DNA from: JALYGJ01 sp036558545
GTDB taxonomy: Bacteria; Chloroflexota; Limnocylindria; Limnocylindrales; CSP1-4
Reading direction: 5' to 3'
DNA: 26,687 bases
NCBI GenBank assembly: GCA_036558545.1
Contig: DATBFJ010000080.1
Coordinates: 1 to 26,687, forward strand
This document shows, piece after piece, positions 1-7,493 of the stretch; positions within the stretch are counted from its first letter, which is position 1, and the number at the start of each line of letters is the position of its first letter. Under the pieces are notes generated by a model. That model was not told the origin of the DNA. It worked only from the letters and a program-made list of their open reading frames with translations, and made no database searches. Position numbers and translations under genes: made by a program.

Positions 1-108
1 CACGTCGAGCTGATCACCCCGATCGCCCTCGAGACCGGCCAGCGCTTCGCCATCCGCGAGGGTGGCCACACCGTCGGCGCCGGTGCGATCACCGAGATCC
101 TGAGCTAA
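1..108 (+). CDS. tuf: Elongation factor Tu, C-terminal end (partial)
   Basis: This is the last 35 codons of an EF-Tu gene that begins before the window, ending with TAA at 106-108. The visible peptide contains GQRFAIREGGHTVGAG and ends in ITEILS, which is the highly conserved end of EF-Tu domain 3. EF-Tu is the GTPase that delivers aminoacyl-tRNA to the ribosomal A site. The GTPase domain is outside the window, so only the identity of domain 3 is seen. It sits 25 nt upstream of rpsJ, the classic str-to-S10 junction, and probably shares transcription with it, because no promoter or terminator fits in that gap. Confidence 0.96.
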   Translation, partial: HVELITPIALETGQRFAIREGGHTVGAGAITEILS

Positions 109-133
109 GGCGCGGGCGGGAAGGGCTTAGGAG

Positions 134-442
134 ATGGCAAGGCAGCGTATTCGCATCCGACTCAAGGCATACGACCATCGTTTGCTGGACCAGTCCGCGC
201 TTCAGATCGTCGAGACCGCACAGCGGACCGGCGCTGACGTCGTAGGGCCGGTGCCGCTGCCTACCCGGATCGAGAAGTTCACCGTGATTCGTTCGCCGTT
301 CATTGATAAGGACAGCCGCGAACAGTTCGAGATCAGGACGCACAAGCGCCTGATCGACATCCTCGACCCGTCGGCCAAAACGGTCGACGCACTGATGCGA
401 CTCAGCCTTGCTGCTGGTGTCGACATCGAGATCAAGATGTAG
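134..442 (+). CDS. rpsJ: 30S ribosomal protein S10
   Basis: The product is 102 residues, the normal S10 length, and starts MARQRIRIRLKAYDHRLLD, the family signature. The central stretch GPVPLPTRIEKFTVIRSPF is the conserved S10 loop. S10 belongs to the 3' (head) domain of the small subunit and in some bacteria also acts as NusE in transcription antitermination. A purine-rich stretch (GGGAAGGG, about 118-125) precedes the ATG. The stop codon TAG at 440-442 directly abuts the rplC start, so the two are surely co-translated. Confidence 0.98.
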   Translation: MARQRIRIRLKAYDHRLLDQSALQIVETAQRTGADVVGPVPLPTRIEKFTVIRSPFIDKDSREQFEIRTHKRLIDILDPSAKTVDALMRLSLAAGVDIEIKM

Positions 443-1054
443 ATGAGCATTGGAGTGATCGGCCGCAAGGTCGGAATGACGTCCGTCTTCCAGGAGGACG
501 GCACGATGGTTCCGGTCTCGGTCGTGGAAGTTGAACCGAATACCGTGACGGCGCTGCGCACGGCCGAGAACGATGGCTATACCGCCGTTCAGCTCGGTAC
601 CGGCTCGGTCAAGAAGCTGACCAAGCCGCGCGCGGGCCAGCTCAAGGGCTTGCCACCCGTCAAACACACGCGCGAGTTCCGGATTGACGATATCTCTGGC
701 TACACCATCGGCCAGACGCTCGACGCGACGCTGTTCGCCGATGGAGAGGAAGTCGATGTCACGGGCGTGTCGAAGGGCAAGGGCTTTGCCGGCACGGTCA
801 AGCGCCACGGCTTCCGTCGTGGTCCGGAGACCCACGGCTCAGACTCGCACCGCCAGCCCGGTTCGATCGGTGCAGGCACGTACCCGGGCAAGGTGTTCAA
901 AGGCACAGGCATGGCGGGCCGCATGGGCAACGACAAGGTCACCCTCAAGAAGCTGACCATCGTGCGCACCGACTCGGCGCGCAACCTGCTGCTCATCAAG
1001 GGCGCCATTCCCGGCGCGCCGAACGCCATGGTCATGATCAGGAAGGCCAAGTGA
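443..1054 (+). CDS. rplC: 50S ribosomal protein L3
   Basis: The 203-residue protein begins MSIGVIGRKVGMTSVF and contains RQPGSIGAG and GKVFKGTGMAGRMG, the loop of L3 that reaches toward the peptidyl transferase centre; the Gln of RQPGS is the residue methylated by PrmB in some bacteria. Length is normal (about 205-210). L3 is an early assembly protein of the large subunit. The ATG follows the rpsJ stop with no gap, and the stop TGA at 1052-1054 overlaps the start of rplD. Confidence 0.98.
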   Translation: MSIGVIGRKVGMTSVFQEDGTMVPVSVVEVEPNTVTALRTAENDGYTAVQLGTGSVKKLTKPRAGQLKGLPPVKHTREFRIDDISGYTIGQTLDATLFADGEEVDVTGVSKGKGFAGTVKRHGFRRGPETHGSDSHRQPGSIGAGTYPGKVFKGTGMAGRMGNDKVTLKKLTIVRTDSARNLLLIKGAIPGAPNAMVMIRKAK

Positions 1055-1677
1055 TGCCCAGCACGACCCTCTTCTCGAAACAGGGCAAGGACCTGGGCAA
1101 CGTCGATCTGCCGGAGGAGCTTTTCGCGGCGCCGGTAAACGAAGCGGTCATGCACCAGGCCGTGACTGCGCAGCTGGCCGGGCGGCGCATCGGCACTCAC
1201 GACACCAAGACCCGCGGCGAGGTATCCGGCGGTGGCGCCAAGCCGTACCGCCAGAAGGGCACCGGGCGCGCGCGCCAGGGCTCGCGCCGCGCTCCGCACT
1301 ATGCGGGAGGCGGTGTCGTCTTCGGCCCGCACCCGCGCAGCTACGAGCAGCGCCTGCCGAAGCGCATGAAGCGCCTCGCGCTCCACGGAGCGTTGACATC
1401 CAAGTTTGACGATGGCGCGATTCGCGTCGTGGACGAGCTTGGCCTCGACGCGCCCAGGACGCGCGAACTCGTCAGCTACTTCGACGCCCTGAAAGCCGGC
1501 GGCCGGATACTGGTCGTGGCCAACGGTGGCGACCAGAACCTCGAGCTTTCCGCGCGCAACCTCCCCGGCGTGACGGTCATCAGGGCCGACTCGCTCAATG
1601 TCGTCGATGTTCTGAACGCGGACACCGTGCTCATCACCCAGCCGTCACTGTCGACGATGGCGGAGGTGTACGCATGA
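1051..1677 (+). CDS. rplD: 50S ribosomal protein L4
   Basis: The 208-residue product has the L4 extended-loop signature RQKGTGRARQGSRR followed by GGVVFGPHPRSY, which lines the peptide exit tunnel. In enterobacteria L4 also represses its own operon through an mRNA leader; no such leader is visible here because tuf lies immediately upstream. The start is either GTG at 1051, which overlaps the rplC stop as GTGA, or the next codon, ATG at 1054; both give a complete L4. Its own stop overlaps rplW as ATGA. Confidence 0.97.
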   Translation: MMPSTTLFSKQGKDLGNVDLPEELFAAPVNEAVMHQAVTAQLAGRRIGTHDTKTRGEVSGGGAKPYRQKGTGRARQGSRRAPHYAGGGVVFGPHPRSYEQRLPKRMKRLALHGALTSKFDDGAIRVVDELGLDAPRTRELVSYFDALKAGGRILVVANGGDQNLELSARNLPGVTVIRADSLNVVDVLNADTVLITQPSLSTMAEVYA

Positions 1678-1976
1678 CGCTCCAGGCAGCGCAGGTGATC
1701 CTGCGTCCGGTCATCAGTGAGAAGTCGATGGACGAGACGCAGCGTGGCAAGTACACGTTCCGCGTCCACAACGATGCCAACAAGCTCATGGTCAAGGCGG
1801 CCATCGAGGAGCTTTTCAAGGTGACCGTGATCGGCGTAACCGTGTCGACCACAAAGGCCAAGGAAAAGTCACGCAACCGCAAGCGCGGCCGTGTCGAGGG
1901 CTGGAGCTCGCCCTGGAAGAAGGCCGTTGTGACGCTGGCCAGCGGCCAGAAGATCGAATTCTTCGAGGGGATCTAG
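1674..1976 (+). CDS. rplW: 50S ribosomal protein L23
   Basis: The 100-residue protein reads MTLQAAQVILRPVISEKSMD at its start, the canonical L23 opening (LxRPxITEKS), and keeps the basic loop with KRGRVEGWSSPWKKAVV. L23 sits at the exit of the nascent-peptide tunnel and is the docking point of trigger factor and the signal recognition particle. Length is typical. The ATG at 1674 overlaps the rplD stop (ATGA), so translational coupling is likely. Confidence 0.97.
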   Translation: MTLQAAQVILRPVISEKSMDETQRGKYTFRVHNDANKLMVKAAIEELFKVTVIGVTVSTTKAKEKSRNRKRGRVEGWSSPWKKAVVTLASGQKIEFFEGI

Positions 1977-1979
1977 ACG

Positions 1980-2810
1980 ATGCCGCTGCGTTCGTACAAG
2001 CCAACCTCCGCCGGCCGACGATTCCAGACGCGACCGACGTTCGAAGAGATCACCACCTCGGAGCCGCACAAGCCGTTGCTCGAAGCCCAGCAGCGCATCA
2101 GCGGCCGCAACAACCAGGGCCGGTTGACCGTTCGCCATCGCGGCGGCGGCCAAAAACGGTTCTATCGGCGCATCGACTTCAAGCGCGACAAGGTCGGCGT
2201 GCCGGCCAAGCTGGCCACCGTCGAATACGACCCGAATCGCTCGGCGCGCGTGGGCTTGCTCCATTACGCGGACGGCGAGAAGCGCTACATGCTCGTGCCC
2301 AACGGACTGAACGTGGGCGATACGGTCCTGGCCGGTCCCACGGCCGAGGCGCGCGTCGGCAACTCGCTGCCGCTGAAAAACATCCCACTCGGCACGACGA
2401 TCCACAACATCGAGATCGTTCCAGGGAGGGGCGGGCAGATGGTGCGCTCGGCAGGGACGGCCGCCCAGCTGCTCGCAAAGGAAGGCGACTACGCCCAGGT
2501 GCGCATGCCCAGTGGCGAGGTTCGACGAGTCGACCTGCGTTGCATGGCGACTGTCGGCCAGGTCGGCAACCTCGATCACGAGAACCAGAGCCTGGGCAAG
2601 GCCGGCCGTTCGCGGCACATGGGCCGACGTCCTCAGACTCGCGGCGTGGCAATGACTCCACGCGACCACCCGCACGGCGGTGGCGAGGGCAAGTCGCCAA
2701 CGGGCATGCCGCCAAAGACACCGTGGGGCCAGCCGGCCATGGGCCATCGCACCCGACGCAACAAGCTCACCGGGCAGAACATCGTTCGCTCCCGGCATCG
2801 CAAGAGCTAG
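1980..2810 (+). CDS. rplB: 50S ribosomal protein L2
   Basis: This 276-residue protein has normal L2 length and shows the conserved RHRGGGQKRFYRRIDF block near residue 55 and, near the C-terminus, MTPRDHPHGGGEGKSP, whose His is close to the peptidyl transferase centre. L2 binds domain IV of 23S rRNA and bridges the subunits. It begins three nucleotides after rplW and is followed 16 nt later by rpsS. Nothing unusual was seen in length or sequence. Confidence 0.98.
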   Translation: MPLRSYKPTSAGRRFQTRPTFEEITTSEPHKPLLEAQQRISGRNNQGRLTVRHRGGGQKRFYRRIDFKRDKVGVPAKLATVEYDPNRSARVGLLHYADGEKRYMLVPNGLNVGDTVLAGPTAEARVGNSLPLKNIPLGTTIHNIEIVPGRGGQMVRSAGTAAQLLAKEGDYAQVRMPSGEVRRVDLRCMATVGQVGNLDHENQSLGKAGRSRHMGRRPQTRGVAMTPRDHPHGGGEGKSPTGMPPKTPWGQPAMGHRTRRNKLTGQNIVRSRHRKS

Positions 2811-2826
2811 GGAGAGGATCTGAGCA

Positions 2827-3111
2827 ATGTCTCGTTCACTGAAGAAAGGACCGTACGTCGAGACGCGGCTGCTCGCGCGGGTTCAGGGCATGAACCGCAA
2901 GAGCGAGAAGCGCGTGCTGAAGACGTGGTCGCGCGACAGCGTCATCTTTCCCGACTTCGTCGGCCACACGATCGCCGTCTACAACGGCAAGAAACACATC
3001 CCGGTCTACGTGACCGAGAACATGGTCGGCCATCGGCTCGGTGAGTTCAGCCCTACCCGCAACTTCCGCGGCCACGGCAAGCACACCGAGCGCAGCACGG
3101 CGCTGAAGTAG
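2827..3111 (+). CDS. rpsS: 30S ribosomal protein S19
   Basis: The 94-residue product starts MSRSLKKGPYVETRLL and holds GHRLGEFSPTRNFRGH, the S19 signature. S19 forms a head complex with S13 and contacts A-site tRNA. Length is normal. A purine-rich GGGAGAGGA (about 2811-2819) stands 7-8 nt before the ATG and fits a ribosome binding site. The gene lies between rplB and rplV as in nearly all bacteria. Confidence 0.98.
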   Translation: MSRSLKKGPYVETRLLARVQGMNRKSEKRVLKTWSRDSVIFPDFVGHTIAVYNGKKHIPVYVTENMVGHRLGEFSPTRNFRGHGKHTERSTALK

Positions 3112-3116
3112 AAGAG

Positions 3117-3455
3117 ATGAAAGTTTCAGCCACGGCCAAGTACCTTCGCCACTCGACGCGCAAGACGCGCCTGGTCACCCGGGCGATCGTCGGGCTGCCG
3201 CTCGAGCAGGCAAGCGCAATCCTGCGGCACATGCCCCAGGGCGCAGCGCGTGACGTCGCCAAGGTGCTCGACAGCGCCGCTGCCAATGCCGAGAACAACC
3301 ACGATCTGGCACGCGACGACCTCGTCGTCGTTGCCGCCATGGCCGACGAAGGGCCGACGATCAAGCGCATCCGCCCGCGCGCCCAAGGTCGCGCATTCCG
3401 CATCAACAAGCCAATGACCCACATCACGGTGGTTCTGGAAGATAGGGAGGCTTAG
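3117..3455 (+). CDS. rplV: 50S ribosomal protein L22
   Basis: This 112-residue protein has the L22 layout: N-terminal KVSATAKYLRHSTRKTRLV, a central helix with SAAANAENNHDL, and the C-terminal beta-hairpin containing RPRAQGRAFRI, which reaches into the exit tunnel and is the site of macrolide-resistance changes in other species. Length is normal. It starts five nucleotides after rpsS and ends with an AGGGAGG near 3444-3450 that serves rpsC. Confidence 0.97.
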   Translation: MKVSATAKYLRHSTRKTRLVTRAIVGLPLEQASAILRHMPQGAARDVAKVLDSAAANAENNHDLARDDLVVVAAMADEGPTIKRIRPRAQGRAFRINKPMTHITVVLEDREA

Positions 3456-3457
3456 CC

Positions 3458-4135
3458 GTGGGTCGCAAGGTCCATCCGTATGGCTTCCGGCTGGGCACGT
3501 CCCGGACCTGGAACGCCAAGTGGTTCGCCGACAAGAACTACACGACGCTGCTCAAGGAAGACATAACCATCCGCCAACTGGTCAGCCGTAGGCTGTCAAA
3601 CGCGAGCGTCTCGCTCGTCGACATCGAGCGCGGCATCAACCATGTCACGGTTACCGTTCACACGGCCAAGCCGGGCATCGTGATTGGCAAGGGCGGCGCC
3701 AACGTCGAGGCGCTCCGCCAGCAGATCGGGCGCACGACCTCGAGCAAGGTCAAGCTGGAGATCAAGGAGATTCGCCAGCCCGAGCTCGATGCCGTACTCG
3801 TGGCGACCAATATCGCTCAGCAACTCAGCCGCCGCATTGCCTTCCGCAAGGCGATCAAGCAGGCCGTCCAACGCACCATGAAGGCCGGCGCGAAGGGCGT
3901 CCGGATCCAGGTGTCGGGCCGCCTCGGTGGCTCCGAGATGGCCCGCCGCGAGTGGGACAAGGAAGGACGCATCCCGCTCAACACGCTGCGCGCCGACATC
4001 AGCTACGGCCAGGTTCATGCGCACACTACGTACGGGCGCATCGGCGTCAAGGTGTGGATCTATCGCGGCGACGTACTGCCCGAGCGCCAGGCGCCGCCGG
4101 AAGCGGCCGGCGCAGCCGCGGGAGCGAGTGCCTAA
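3458..4135 (+). CDS. rpsC: 30S ribosomal protein S3
   Basis: The 225-residue product opens MGRKVHPYGFRLG and contains the type II KH domain with the GxxG loop in VIGKGGANVEALR, then the C-terminal domain with GRLGGSEMARREW. S3 forms part of the mRNA entry channel and its helicase activity. The start is GTG at 3458, supported by AGGGAGG seven nucleotides upstream. The last 15 or so residues are a plain Ala/Gly/Pro tail (AAGAAAGASA), a low-complexity end of the kind seen in several genes of this window. Confidence 0.97.
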   Translation: MGRKVHPYGFRLGTSRTWNAKWFADKNYTTLLKEDITIRQLVSRRLSNASVSLVDIERGINHVTVTVHTAKPGIVIGKGGANVEALRQQIGRTTSSKVKLEIKEIRQPELDAVLVATNIAQQLSRRIAFRKAIKQAVQRTMKAGAKGVRIQVSGRLGGSEMARREWDKEGRIPLNTLRADISYGQVHAHTTYGRIGVKVWIYRGDVLPERQAPPEAAGAAAGASA

Positions 4136-4138
4136 GTC

Positions 4139-4570
4139 ATGTTGATGCCCCGTCGAGTCAAGCACCGCAAGGTCCAGCGCGGACGTATGTCCGGCCTGGC
4201 AAAGGGCGGCACCGCGATCTCCTTCGGCGACTACGCGCTGATGACGCAGGAGCCGGCGATGATCACCGCTCGCCAGATCGAGGCCGCACGACGCGCGATG
4301 ACGCGCTACGTCAAGCGCGGCGGCAAGATCTGGATCCGGATCTTCCCGGACAAGCCGGTCACCAAAAAACCGGCCGAGGTGCGCATGGGTTCGGGTAAGG
4401 GCGCGCCGGATCACTGGGTCGCGGTCGTCAAGCCCGGTCGCATCCTGTTCGAGATGGCCGGCGTCCCGGAGGCAGAGGCAGCCGAGGCAATGCGCCTGGC
4501 CGGCCACAAGTTGCCCGTCGACGTCAAATTCCTGGTTCGCGAAGGAGCGTCCACCGATGGACATCGCTAA
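4139..4570 (+). CDS. rplP: 50S ribosomal protein L16
   Basis: The 143-residue protein starts MLMPRRVKHRKVQRGR, so the first ATG (4139) and not the one at 4145 gives the canonical L16 N-terminus. It includes IFPDKPVTKKPAEVRMGSGK and GAPDHWVAVVKPGR, the region near A-site tRNA; the Arg hydroxylated by some bacteria lies in this segment. Length is slightly above the usual 136-141. Its last 14 nt overlap the start of rpmC. Confidence 0.97.
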   Translation: MLMPRRVKHRKVQRGRMSGLAKGGTAISFGDYALMTQEPAMITARQIEAARRAMTRYVKRGGKIWIRIFPDKPVTKKPAEVRMGSGKGAPDHWVAVVKPGRILFEMAGVPEAEAAEAMRLAGHKLPVDVKFLVREGASTDGHR

Positions 4571-4832
4571 GGTCCGCGACCTGACGGACGCCGAGCTCTA
4601 CAGCGAGCTCGAGACGCAGCGTCGCCACCTGTACGACCTTCGCTTCCAGCTCGCCACCAGGCAGCTGGACGATCACACACAGTTGACCCAGACGCGTCGT
4701 TCTATCGCACGAATCCTGACCGTGATGACCGAGCGTGATCTAGATGAGCGCGCCGTCGTCAAGGCGCCGCAAGCGGCGCAGGGACGCCGTAGCCGTGTCG
4801 CCAGCTCGACCGGTAGAGGAGGCAAGCAGTGA
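4557..4832 (+). CDS. rpmC: 50S ribosomal protein L29
   Basis: The first 65 residues are a normal L29 helical hairpin (IAKVRDLTDAELYSELE, then LRFQLATRQLDDHTQL). L29 sits beside L23 at the tunnel exit. The protein is 91 residues, so about 25 residues of basic, Ser/Arg/Gly-rich tail follow the usual core. AAGGAG at 4542-4547 is nine nucleotides before the ATG, inside the end of rplP. The stop overlaps rpsQ as GTGA. Confidence 0.95.
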   Translation: MDIAKVRDLTDAELYSELETQRRHLYDLRFQLATRQLDDHTQLTQTRRSIARILTVMTERDLDERAVVKAPQAAQGRRSRVASSTGRGGKQ

Positions 4833-5233
4833 GCGCCGCGACGCAGGCGCCGGCTCGTAAGTCGGCCAAGAAGGAAAAGGTTGGACGCGTCGTGTCCGAC
4901 AAGATGGACAAGACGATCGTCGTCTCGGTCGAGCGCCTGTCCCGCCACCCGCTCTACAAGCGCGTGATTCGCCTGACGACGAAGTTCAAGGCGCATGACG
5001 AGCGCAACGAGGCGCGCATCGGCGACACGGTGCGCATCGTCGAGTCGCGCCCACTCTCAGCCACCAAGCGTTGGCGGATGGTGGAGATCATCTCGCGCGG
5101 CGGCGAAGGCGCTGGCGAGGCGGTCGTTGCGGAAGAGCAGGCAACCACGGAGGCGATCCACGCCGCCGCGCATCCCGGCCGGGAGCGCGCCGAGGAGGCC
5201 GCCCACGCCGAGGTCGCAGAGGCAGCCAAGTGA
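4829..5233 (+). CDS. rpsQ: 30S ribosomal protein S17 with acidic C-terminal tail
   Basis: The S17 OB-fold is clear: GRVVSDKMDKTIVVSVE, then HPLYKRVIRLTTKFKAHDE and DTVRIVESRPLSATKRW. S17 binds the 5' domain of 16S rRNA. The core is done by about residue 93, yet the frame runs to residue 134. The extra 40 residues are rich in Ala and Glu (for example EEAAHAEVAEAAK), probably disordered. The start is GTG at 4829, overlapping the rpmC stop, and the stop at 5231-5233 overlaps rplN as GTGA, so the tail is bounded by the next gene and not by a random read-through. Confidence 0.95.
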   Translation: MSAATQAPARKSAKKEKVGRVVSDKMDKTIVVSVERLSRHPLYKRVIRLTTKFKAHDERNEARIGDTVRIVESRPLSATKRWRMVEIISRGGEGAGEAVVAEEQATTEAIHAAAHPGRERAEEAAHAEVAEAAK

Positions 5234-5598
5234 TCCAGCAGTACAGTCGGCTCAAGGTCGCTGACAACACCGGCGCGCGGGTGATCCAGTGCATTCGCGT
5301 CCTCGGCCGTTCGCAGAAGACGACGGCCGCGGTAGGTGACGTAATCGTCGCCAGCGTCAAGCAGGCGATCCCGAATGCCGCAGTCAAGAAGGGTGATGTC
5401 GTGCGCGCGGTCATCGTGCGTACCAACAAGGAGTTCGGCCGTCCGGACGGCAGCTACATCCGCTTCGATGAGAACGCGGCCGTGCTGATCAACAACCAGG
5501 GGAATCCACGCGGGACGCGCATCTTTGGCCCCGTGGCGCGCGAGCTGCGCGACCGCAACTACATGAAGATCGTCTCGCTCGCCCCGGAGGTGCTCTAG
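5230..5598 (+). CDS. rplN: 50S ribosomal protein L14
   Basis: Starting at GTG 5230 the product is 122 residues, exactly the family length, with VADNTGARVIQCIRVLG near the start and RIFGPVARELRDRN near the end. L14 contacts 16S rRNA in an intersubunit bridge and binds the silencing factor RsfS. The frame stays open further upstream to an ATG at 5071, but that part lies within rpsQ and does not resemble L14. The GTGA overlap with the rpsQ stop matches several other junctions here. Confidence 0.97.
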   Translation: MIQQYSRLKVADNTGARVIQCIRVLGRSQKTTAAVGDVIVASVKQAIPNAAVKKGDVVRAVIVRTNKEFGRPDGSYIRFDENAAVLINNQGNPRGTRIFGPVARELRDRNYMKIVSLAPEVL

Positions 5599-6060
5599 GT
5601 GGCGCAGGTGCATAACCGGCCGCGCTCGATGCGCGTCCCGGACATCAGGAAGGGCGACCAGGTACTGGTTCTTTCCGGTAAGGAAGCAGGCAAGAAGGGC
5701 ACGGTCGAGCACGTCGTGCGCAACCGCCAGTCCTTCCAGAAGATCGCCGGAAAATATGGTTCTAACTGGCGCCGGATCAGCCCGCTGGCGGACGTCGCGG
5801 TCGTGGTAGAAGGCCTGAACATCGCCAAGCGGCACACCAAGCCGCGCCCCAAGGCGGGCAAGACGAATGCCCAGCCGCGCATCCAGCAGGGTGGCATTCT
5901 TGACGTTCCGCAGCCGATCCTCGCCAGCAAGGTGATGGTCATCTGCCCGCACTGCAGCAATCCGACCCGGGTCAAGCACGGCACGGCCGGCGATGGCCGC
6001 TCGGTGCGGATTTGCACGAACTGCGGCGAGACGCTCGTCCGCGAGGTGCGCAGCAAGTGA
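5599..6060 (+). CDS. rplX: 50S ribosomal protein L24 with C-terminal zinc ribbon
   Basis: L24 is recognised by the KOW motif (IRKGDQVLVLSGKEAGKKGT, about residues 16-35) and by VEGLNIAKRHTKPR. It is an assembly initiator of the large subunit next to the tunnel exit. The protein is 153 residues against the usual 100-110. Part of the excess is about 25 residues inserted between the KOW motif and VEGLN, and part is the longer end. The C-terminus has an intact zinc ribbon: C116-x2-C119 (CPHC) and C139-x2-C142 (CTNC); many bacteria have lost these cysteines. The GTG start directly abuts the rplN stop. Confidence 0.95.
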   Translation: MAQVHNRPRSMRVPDIRKGDQVLVLSGKEAGKKGTVEHVVRNRQSFQKIAGKYGSNWRRISPLADVAVVVEGLNIAKRHTKPRPKAGKTNAQPRIQQGGILDVPQPILASKVMVICPHCSNPTRVKHGTAGDGRSVRICTNCGETLVREVRSK

Positions 6061-6818
6061 CCGACGAGAACGAGCAGATGACAGGTACCGAAGAGCCTAT
6101 GGCCGCCGAGCAGGTGGCTCAGACGGCCGAGCCCAGCGAGCCGACCAACGAAGCGGCGCCGGAGACCAACGTCGCGCAGGCAACAGCTGCGGAGCCGGTG
6201 TCCGAGTCCAAGGCGGAGACGAAGCCCGCCAAATCGGGCGCCAAGGCGGCTCCGCGCCGGGGCCACCATGCCGGGGAGTGGACGGGTCTCCGAGCGCGCT
6301 ACCGCGACGAGGTCGTGCCGGCGCTGCAGAAGGAGTTCAACTACACGAACCCGATGCAGGTGCCGCGGCTGACGAAGATCGTCGTCAACATTGGCCTCGG
6401 CGAGGCTCTTACGAATGCAAAGGCACTCGACGCCGCGGTCGGCGACCTGGCCCAGATCACGGGACAGAAGCCGATCGTGACCCGGGCGCGGCGCTCGATC
6501 GCGCAGTTCCGGCTGCGCACGGGCAATCCCATCGGTGCCAAGGTCACGCTGCGTGGCCAGTACATGTGGGATTTCCTCGAGCGGCTGACGCGGCTGGCAC
6601 TGCCGCGCATCCGTGACTTTCGGGGAGTGCCGTCGAAGTCGTTCGACGGACGCGGCAACTACTCGCTCGGGCTGCGCGAGCAGCTCGCGTTTCCGGAAAT
6701 CGACTACGACAAGATCGACCGGCTTCGCGGTCTCGAGGTGAGCATCGTCACCACGGCAGAGACCGACGAGGAGTCGAAGCGGCTGCTGCAGCTGCTCGGC
6801 ATGCCATTCGCGAGCTAG
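6057..6818 (+). CDS. rplE: 50S ribosomal protein L5 with long N-terminal extension
   Basis: The L5 core starts near LRARYRDEVVPALQKEFNY and includes VVNIGLGEALTNAKALDAA, GAKVTLRGQYMWDFLERL and YSLGLREQLAFPEIDYDKI; it ends normally. L5 binds 5S rRNA in the central protuberance. The chosen start is GTG 6057, overlapping the rplX stop as GTGA, giving 253 residues against about 180 in the family. The first 75 or so residues are Ala/Glu/Thr/Pro-rich and turn basic just before the core. Later in-frame starts (ATG 6078, ATG 6099, GTG near 6198) would shorten but not remove the extension. No strong ribosome binding site decides between them. Confidence 0.92.
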   Translation: MTDENEQMTGTEEPMAAEQVAQTAEPSEPTNEAAPETNVAQATAAEPVSESKAETKPAKSGAKAAPRRGHHAGEWTGLRARYRDEVVPALQKEFNYTNPMQVPRLTKIVVNIGLGEALTNAKALDAAVGDLAQITGQKPIVTRARRSIAQFRLRTGNPIGAKVTLRGQYMWDFLERLTRLALPRIRDFRGVPSKSFDGRGNYSLGLREQLAFPEIDYDKIDRLRGLEVSIVTTAETDEESKRLLQLLGMPFAS

Positions 6819-6900
6819 CAACAGGCTGGCTACGAGGCCGAGCAGAACGGGCAGAGGAAACCGAGCCGCGCCGGAGAGCGTGGCGGTAGAAAGGAACTAG

Positions 6901-7086
6901 ATGGCAAAGAAGTCACTTATCGCAAAGCAGCAGCGCAAGCCCCACCACGCCTCGCAGGGCTACAACCGCTGCTTCGTGTGTGGCCGCCCGCGCGGTTACA
7001 TGCGCCGTTTCGGCCTGTGCCGCATCTGCTTTCGCGAGCGAGCACTGCTGGGCGAGCTGCCCGGCGTGACCAAGTCGAGCTGGTAA
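6901..7086 (+). CDS. rpsN: 30S ribosomal protein S14, zinc type (type Z)
   Basis: This 61-residue S14 is the short, zinc-binding form, with C24-x2-C27 (CFVC) and C40-x2-C43 (CRIC). It ends PGVTKSSW, the standard terminus. S14 assembles late into the head of the 30S subunit. AAAGGA at about 6891-6896 precedes the ATG. The 82-nt gap before it, from the rplE stop, is one of the larger gaps in the block; it holds only the ribosome binding site and no clear hairpin. Confidence 0.97.
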   Translation: MAKKSLIAKQQRKPHHASQGYNRCFVCGRPRGYMRRFGLCRICFRERALLGELPGVTKSSW

Positions 7087-7091
7087 CTCAC

Positions 7092-7487
7092 ATGAACGTA
7101 TCCGATCCGATCGCCGACATGCTCACGCGCATCCGCAATGGCAGCCGAGCGCGCCATACGGACGTGATGATCCCGGCCTCGCGCACCAAGCGTGCAATCG
7201 CCGAGATCCTGCGCGACGAGGGCTTCATCGACAGCTTCGAAGAAGTCAGCAACGGCGCCCATCCTGAAATCAAGGTCACACTCAAGTACGTTGGCAAGGT
7301 CCCTGTCATCAGTGGCCTGAAGCGCGTGTCAAAGCCGGGTCTGCGTGTCTACGCGACCAAGACTGACATCCCGCGTGTGCTCGGCGGCCTGGGCGTGGTC
7401 ATCGTCAGCACAAGCCACGGCATAATGACCGGCTCGCGCGCCCGACAGGCGCAGCTTGGCGGCGAAGTCCTGGCTTACGTCTGGTAG
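7092..7487 (+). CDS. rpsH: 30S ribosomal protein S8
   Basis: From ATG 7092 the product is 131 residues and begins NVSDPIADMLTRIRNGSRA, the S8 signature; the end contains SHGIMTGSRARQ and closes with LAYVW. S8 is a primary 16S rRNA binder and in enterobacteria represses the spc operon. The frame is open upstream to 6978, but that part lies in rpsN and is not S8-like. The start is five nucleotides after the rpsN stop. Confidence 0.97.
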   Translation: MNVSDPIADMLTRIRNGSRARHTDVMIPASRTKRAIAEILRDEGFIDSFEEVSNGAHPEIKVTLKYVGKVPVISGLKRVSKPGLRVYATKTDIPRVLGGLGVVIVSTSHGIMTGSRARQAQLGGEVLAYVW

Positions 7488-7493
7488 ATCGAG

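Noticed and set aside
109..133. S10 leader with an L4-dependent attenuator
   Set aside because: Only 25 nt separate tuf from rpsJ, so there is no room for such a leader.
5071..5229. Longer L14 beginning at ATG 5071
   Set aside because: The extra 53 residues lie in another frame of rpsQ and do not resemble L14; GTG 5230 gives the exact family length.
4954..6821. Long open frames on the - strand (5979-4954 and 6821-5595, 341 and 408 codons)
   Set aside because: They lie opposite well-identified L14, L24, L5 and S17 genes, have His/Arg/Asp-rich composition typical of antisense frames in high-GC DNA, and show no family motif.
6819..6900. A small gene or hairpin between rplE and rpsN
   Set aside because: No start codon with a ribosome binding site gives a recognisable peptide, and pairings are short.
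6978..7091. Longer S8 beginning at 6978
   Set aside because: The upstream part overlaps rpsN out of frame and ATG 7092 gives the canonical S8 start.
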